Assembly (NCBI GenBank): GCA_018110855.1
Contig: JAGBFZ010000232.1
Location: forward strand, 1-24,489
Length of the DNA: 24,489 bases
Reading direction: 5' to 3'
From: Oscillospiraceae bacterium
Lineage (GTDB): Bacteria > Bacillota > Clostridia > Oscillospirales > Ruminococcaceae
Shown: in pieces, positions 21,878 through 24,489 of the stretch
How the letters are laid out: each line of letters starts with the position of its first letter
Numbering within the stretch: position 1 is the first letter of the stretch
Notes under the pieces: generated by a model
What the model saw: only the letters and a program-made list of their open reading frames with translations
Databases searched by the model: none
What the model was told of the DNA's origin: nothing
Translations under genes and position numbers: made by a program

Positions 21878-21920
21878 CCAAAAAACAAATCCCCCGAAAT
21901 GCTGTTCATAAATGGGATTT
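21878..21920 (-). terminator. Probable terminator after lysS
   Basis: On the minus strand AAATCCC (21914-21920) and GGGATTT (21887-21893) form a 7-bp stem with a long loop, followed by GTTTTTTGG. Moderate quality. Confidence 0.5.
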
Positions 21921-21964
21921 CTGCATTGCGGAGGATATTCATAAATAATATAATACAGACAATA

Positions 21965-23548
21965 TCAGTCCAAAGACTTCATTGTGGGGAACAGCAGAAC
22001 ATCTCTTATAGCACTGCTGTTAGTAAGAAGCATAACAAGTCTGTCGATGCCGAAGCCAATACCGCCCGTTGGGGGCATACCAATCTCCAGCGCACGGAGG
22101 AAGTCCTCGTCAATGCTGTTTGCCTCCTCGTCGCCAAGACGCTTCATCTCCTCCTGAGCCTCGAATCTGCGGCGCTGATCCACAGGATCGTTAAGCTCGG
22201 AGTAGGCATTTGCCATCTCTCTTCCCGTAATGAAAAGCTCAAAGCGCTCAGTATATTCGGGATCTTCGGGCTTCATCTTGGTAAGGGGCGAGATGTCGGT
22301 GGGGTGATCCATAATAAAGGTTGGCTGAATAAGATGCTCCTCAACAAACTCATCAAAGAACAGATTAAGGATATCTCCCTTTTTATGTCTCTTTTCATAC
22401 TCGATATGATGAGCGTCCGCAGCGGCTCTTGCCTCTTCAACGCTGTGTATCTCGTTAAAGTCCACACCTGAGTATTTCTTAACGGCGTCAACCATGGTGA
22501 GCCGCTCAAAGGGCTTGCCGAGGTCGATCTCCACATCGCCGTACATTATCTTTGTAGTGCCGCATACCTCTTGTGCGCAGTGGCGGTACAGGTTCTCGGC
22601 AAGGTCCATCATGCCGTGATAATCGGTGTATGCCTGATAAAGCTCCATAAGGGTGAACTCGGGATTGTGCTTTGTATCAACGCCCTCGTTGCGGAAAACT
22701 CTGCCTATCTCATAAACTCTGTCCAGACCGCCTACGATAAGTCTCTTGAGATAAAGCTCAAGGGAAATTCTCAGCCTTACGTCCTCATTAAGCGCATTAT
22801 AATGGGTCTCAAAGGGACGGGCAGAAGCGCCGCCTGCATTTGCAACAAGCATGGGTGTTTCCACCTCAATAAAGCCCTGAGCATCCAGATATCTTCTTAT
22901 TGCCGCAATGATACGGGAGCGCTTTCTGAAGGTCTCGGCAACGTCGGGATTTACTATAAGGTCAACATAGCGCTGACGGTAACGGGCATCCTGATCCTTG
23001 AGACCATGCCACTTTTCGGGAAGGGGCAGCAGCGACTTGCTGAGCAGGGTGATCTTCTGCGCGTGAACGGTGATCTCTCCTGTTCTCGTCTTGAAAACAA
23101 AGCCCTCAACGCCCACGATATCGCCCATATCCCATGTCTTGAACTCCTTGAACGCTTCTTCTCCGATATCGTTCATGCGGACATATACCTGCATACGGTC
23201 GGTGCTGTCACGGACGTCGATAAAGTTTGCCTTGCCCATGTTGCGCCATGTCATTATTCTGCCGGCGATCTTTACGTTTATTTTATTTGCCTCAAGAGCC
23301 GCCTTGAGGGCTTCCTCGTCTCCCGCTGCCTCGGCGGTAAGACGCTCCTCAAGCTCTGTATACTGCTTTCTTATCTCGGAATTTTTGATATTATAGTCAA
23401 ACTTTGTGATCTCGAAGGGATTTCTGCCCTGAGCCTTGAGATTCTCGAGCTTCTCCATTCTGACCTTCTTTAATATGTGGATATCCTCCTCGGTCTGCTC
23501 CGCTTCCTCTGCGGGGGAGGAGTTAGCCTTGAGCTGTTCTTCTGCCAT
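21965..23548 (-). CDS. lysS: Lysine--tRNA ligase, class II
   Basis: A 527-residue class II lysyl-tRNA synthetase. The N-terminal OB fold (about 65-170) has VKIAGRIMTWRNMGKANFID and the catalytic domain has motif 2-like RVFRNEGVDTKHNPEFT and motif 3 GGIGFGIDRLVMLLTNSS. It charges tRNA-Lys in the cytoplasm. Start at ATG 23548 (MAEEQLK) is chosen because AAAGGA is nine bases upstream; the ATG at 23557 lies directly against that site. It has a short charged N-terminal extension (HILKKVRMEKLENLKAQG typical of the family). It follows greA by 37 bases, a common arrangement in Firmicutes, and is probably transcribed from the greA promoter. Confidence 0.97.
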   Translation of the reverse strand: MAEEQLKANSSPAEEAEQTEEDIHILKKVRMEKLENLKAQGRNPFEITKFDYNIKNSEIRKQYTELEERLTAEAAGDEEALKAALEANKINVKIAGRIMTWRNMGKANFIDVRDSTDRMQVYVRMNDIGEEAFKEFKTWDMGDIVGVEGFVFKTRTGEITVHAQKITLLSKSLLPLPEKWHGLKDQDARYRQRYVDLIVNPDVAETFRKRSRIIAAIRRYLDAQGFIEVETPMLVANAGGASARPFETHYNALNEDVRLRISLELYLKRLIVGGLDRVYEIGRVFRNEGVDTKHNPEFTLMELYQAYTDYHGMMDLAENLYRHCAQEVCGTTKIMYGDVEIDLGKPFERLTMVDAVKKYSGVDFNEIHSVEEARAAADAHHIEYEKRHKKGDILNLFFDEFVEEHLIQPTFIMDHPTDISPLTKMKPEDPEYTERFELFITGREMANAYSELNDPVDQRRRFEAQEEMKRLGDEEANSIDEDFLRALEIGMPPTGGIGFGIDRLVMLLTNSSAIRDVLLFPTMKSLD

Positions 23549-23585
23549 TCTTTTCATTCCTTTGCAATTGTATTGATTTATTTGA

Positions 23586-24062
23586 TTATTTGCTTATCTC
23601 AAGCACTTCCATCTTGATAATGCCCATGGGAGCCTCTACCTCAAGGATATCGCCCACCTTTTTCTTGAGTGCGGCAATTCCTATGGGAGCGTCCTCGGAG
23701 ATCTTGTTATTCTCGGGGTCAGCCTCGGTGGAGCCTACGATCTGGAGATCGAGTATTTCATCAAACTCAAGATCCTTGAGCTTAACATATGAGCCTACGC
23801 CTATCTCATCGGTGGAAAGGTCATCATCGCTTACTACCTCGGCGTTGCTGAGCTTCATCTCAACGTCGGCGATCTCTGCTTCAAGGATAGCCTGCTCGTT
23901 CTTAGCCTCGTCATACTCGGCATTCTCGGAAAGGTCTCCGAAGGAACGGGCTTCCTTCAGCTTCTGTGCCACCTCTGCACGACGGACGTTTTTGAGATAT
24001 TCGAGCTGCTGCTCCAGATCCTTATAGCCTTCAGCGGACATTCTTATCTTCTTGTTATCCAT
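23586..24062 (-). CDS. greA: Transcription elongation factor GreA
   Basis: A 158-residue GreA of normal length. The N-terminal coiled coil ends in the tip signature ARSFGDLSENAEYDEAKNEQ (acidic tip residues that enter the polymerase secondary channel), and the C-terminal FKBP-like domain has IGVGSYVKLKDLE and DAPIGIAALKKKVGD. It rescues backtracked RNA polymerase by stimulating transcript cleavage. AAAGGA lies 12 bases before the ATG. First gene of the greA-lysS operon, transcribed from a perfect sigma-A promoter. Confidence 0.97.
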   Translation of the reverse strand: MDNKKIRMSAEGYKDLEQQLEYLKNVRRAEVAQKLKEARSFGDLSENAEYDEAKNEQAILEAEIADVEMKLSNAEVVSDDDLSTDEIGVGSYVKLKDLEFDEILDLQIVGSTEADPENNKISEDAPIGIAALKKKVGDILEVEAPMGIIKMEVLEISK

Positions 24063-24113
24063 TGTATATTACCATCCTTTCACATTGTTGCGGATATAAT
24101 TACCTAAGTTTAT

Positions 24114-24142
24114 ATTATATAACAAAAGCGCTCTTATGTCAA
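24114..24142 (-). promoter_or_regulatory. Consensus sigma-A promoter for greA-lysS
   Basis: On the minus strand TTGACA (24137-24142), 17 bases, TATAAT (24114-24119); perfect at both hexamers, about 50 bases before the greA start. Confidence 0.9.
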
Positions 24143-24154
24143 GGGATTTTTCAC

Positions 24155-24175
24155 AAAAAGCGGGGTTCGCCCCGC
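24155..24175 (-). terminator. GC-rich hairpin terminator upstream of the greA promoter
   Basis: GCGGGG-TTCG-CCCCGC (24160-24175), a 6-bp GC stem with tetraloop. On the minus strand it is followed by TTTTTG (24154-24159), so it would stop transcripts coming from the right before the greA promoter. Confidence 0.65.
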
Positions 24176-24205
24176 GGCGAGACGTTCTGCAATTTACTTG
24201 GGCGG

Positions 24206-24297
24206 CAGACTGTCGGCTCGGTAACGGTACAAACAATCTGCCCGATAAATCGGAAGCGGGTGACGACCCTTTTTCGGGTCGTCACCCGCACAGTCTG
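24206..24297. repeat. Nested inverted-repeat element
   Basis: Outer arms CAGACTGT (24206-24213) and ACAGTCTG (24290-24297) enclose a small hairpin CCGAT-AA-ATCGG (24242-24253) and a perfect 14-bp hairpin GCGGGTGACGACCC / GGGTCGTCACCCGC (24256-24289) with loop TTTTTC. No open frame with coding character. It could be a structured RNA or a mobile intergenic repeat. Confidence 0.6.
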
Positions 24298-24324
24298 TCG
24301 AAAAAGAAACAATAATTGTATAAT

Positions 24325-24396
24325 GTGCACAAACCCATACAAAGTATTCTTCGTCAAAAACGTTCCACCGGAACGTTTTTGAGGGTAGTTTTGCAC
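24325..24396. repeat. Imperfect palindromic element
   Basis: A 13-bp perfect hairpin TCAAAAACGTTCC / GGAACGTTTTTGA (24354-24382, loop ACC), flanked by imperfect arms GTGCA..CCC (from 24325) and GGG..TGCAC (to 24396). A TATAAT (24319-24324) lies just before it, without a good -35. Confidence 0.55.
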
Positions 24397-24409
24397 AACC
24401 ACCATAGAA

Positions 24410-24455
24410 GGGGCGCGGTCTTGTTCGCGCCCCTCGGAAATGCTGTCGCATTTCC
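24410..24455. repeat. Two adjacent hairpins at the right edge
   Basis: GGGGCGCG (24410-24417) / CGCGCCCC (24426-24433) and GGAAATGC (24436-24443) / GCATTTCC (24448-24455), followed by CTCCG and a run of seven T (plus strand). The last bases ATAAAAGGAG may be the ribosome site of a plus-strand gene beyond the window. GC-rich hairpins of this kind often recur between genes in Clostridia. Confidence 0.5.
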
Positions 24456-24489
24456 TCACCCCTGCTCCGTTTTTTTGGTATAAAAGGAG

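Noticed and set aside
22571..23473. 300-codon plus-strand open frame
   Set aside because: It is wholly antisense to lysS, which has full family motifs; no ribosome site or recognisable domain.
24290..24324. Plus-strand promoter at TATAAT 24319-24324
   Set aside because: No acceptable -35 17 bases upstream and no gene within the window downstream; kept only as a remark.

Overview
The window looks like a chromosomal segment from a Gram-positive, fibre-degrading gut or rumen Clostridia member, most likely Ruminococcus/Oscillospiraceae. The grounds are moderate GC, AGGAGG-type ribosome sites, several near-perfect sigma-A promoters (TTGACA-17-TATAAT), a greA-lysS pair, FapA, a two-metal-motif RtcB, and secreted lipoprotein glycoside hydrolases of families 26 and 16. 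The genus is inference; no rRNA or other species marker is present.

Layout. 1-2897 (minus): a tight operon of SanA/YdcF-like protein, StiP-like protein, HAD phosphatase and the N-terminus of a GH26 lipoprotein. StiP and the HAD enzyme are parts known from Ter stress/biosynthetic clusters, but no other Ter gene is here. 2962-6431 (minus): FapA, TrmO, a short peptide deformylase and a DUF3592-like membrane protein. 6599-9563 (plus): a TetR regulator with a palindromic operator over its own promoter, followed by a 770-residue rifampicin-phosphotransferase-like enzyme. 9630-10037 (minus): a Nudix hydrolase.

10238-17498 is the most interesting part. A minus-strand operon (HEAT-repeat protein and two WYL proteins) diverges, from a compact two-promoter region, from a plus-strand operon of rtcB, a 578-base non-coding stretch and a DUF2828 (TROVE-like plus vWA) gene. 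The non-coding stretch is not empty. It resolves into six tandem RNA modules (15445-16005), each closed by a perfect 7-8 bp stem and five of them, with a one-base variant in the sixth, carrying the same bulge motif CAGCA three bases after the 5' stem strand. Three modules hold tRNA-like T-arms. In the first, a T-arm, an acceptor-like stem closed by a GAGA tetraloop and a D-arm follow in circularly permuted order, as in the tRNA-mimic domain of bacterial Y RNAs. I read the locus as an RNA-repair/RNA-quality island: a ligase, a ring-protein candidate, a multi-copy Y-RNA-like array, and WYL/HEAT sensors controlling it.

17557-21784 is a beta-glucan module: a lichenase-type GH16 lipoprotein, an AraC regulator, an ABC sugar-binding lipoprotein and a cytoplasmic GH5 enzyme. 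Direct TGATAT repeats spaced 20 bp lie before both gh16 and the binding-protein gene, which suggests common AraC control. No ABC permease is present. 21965-24062 (minus) is greA-lysS from a consensus promoter. 24155-24489 has no gene but several strong hairpins and nested inverted repeats, probably a repeat or MITE-like intergenic element.
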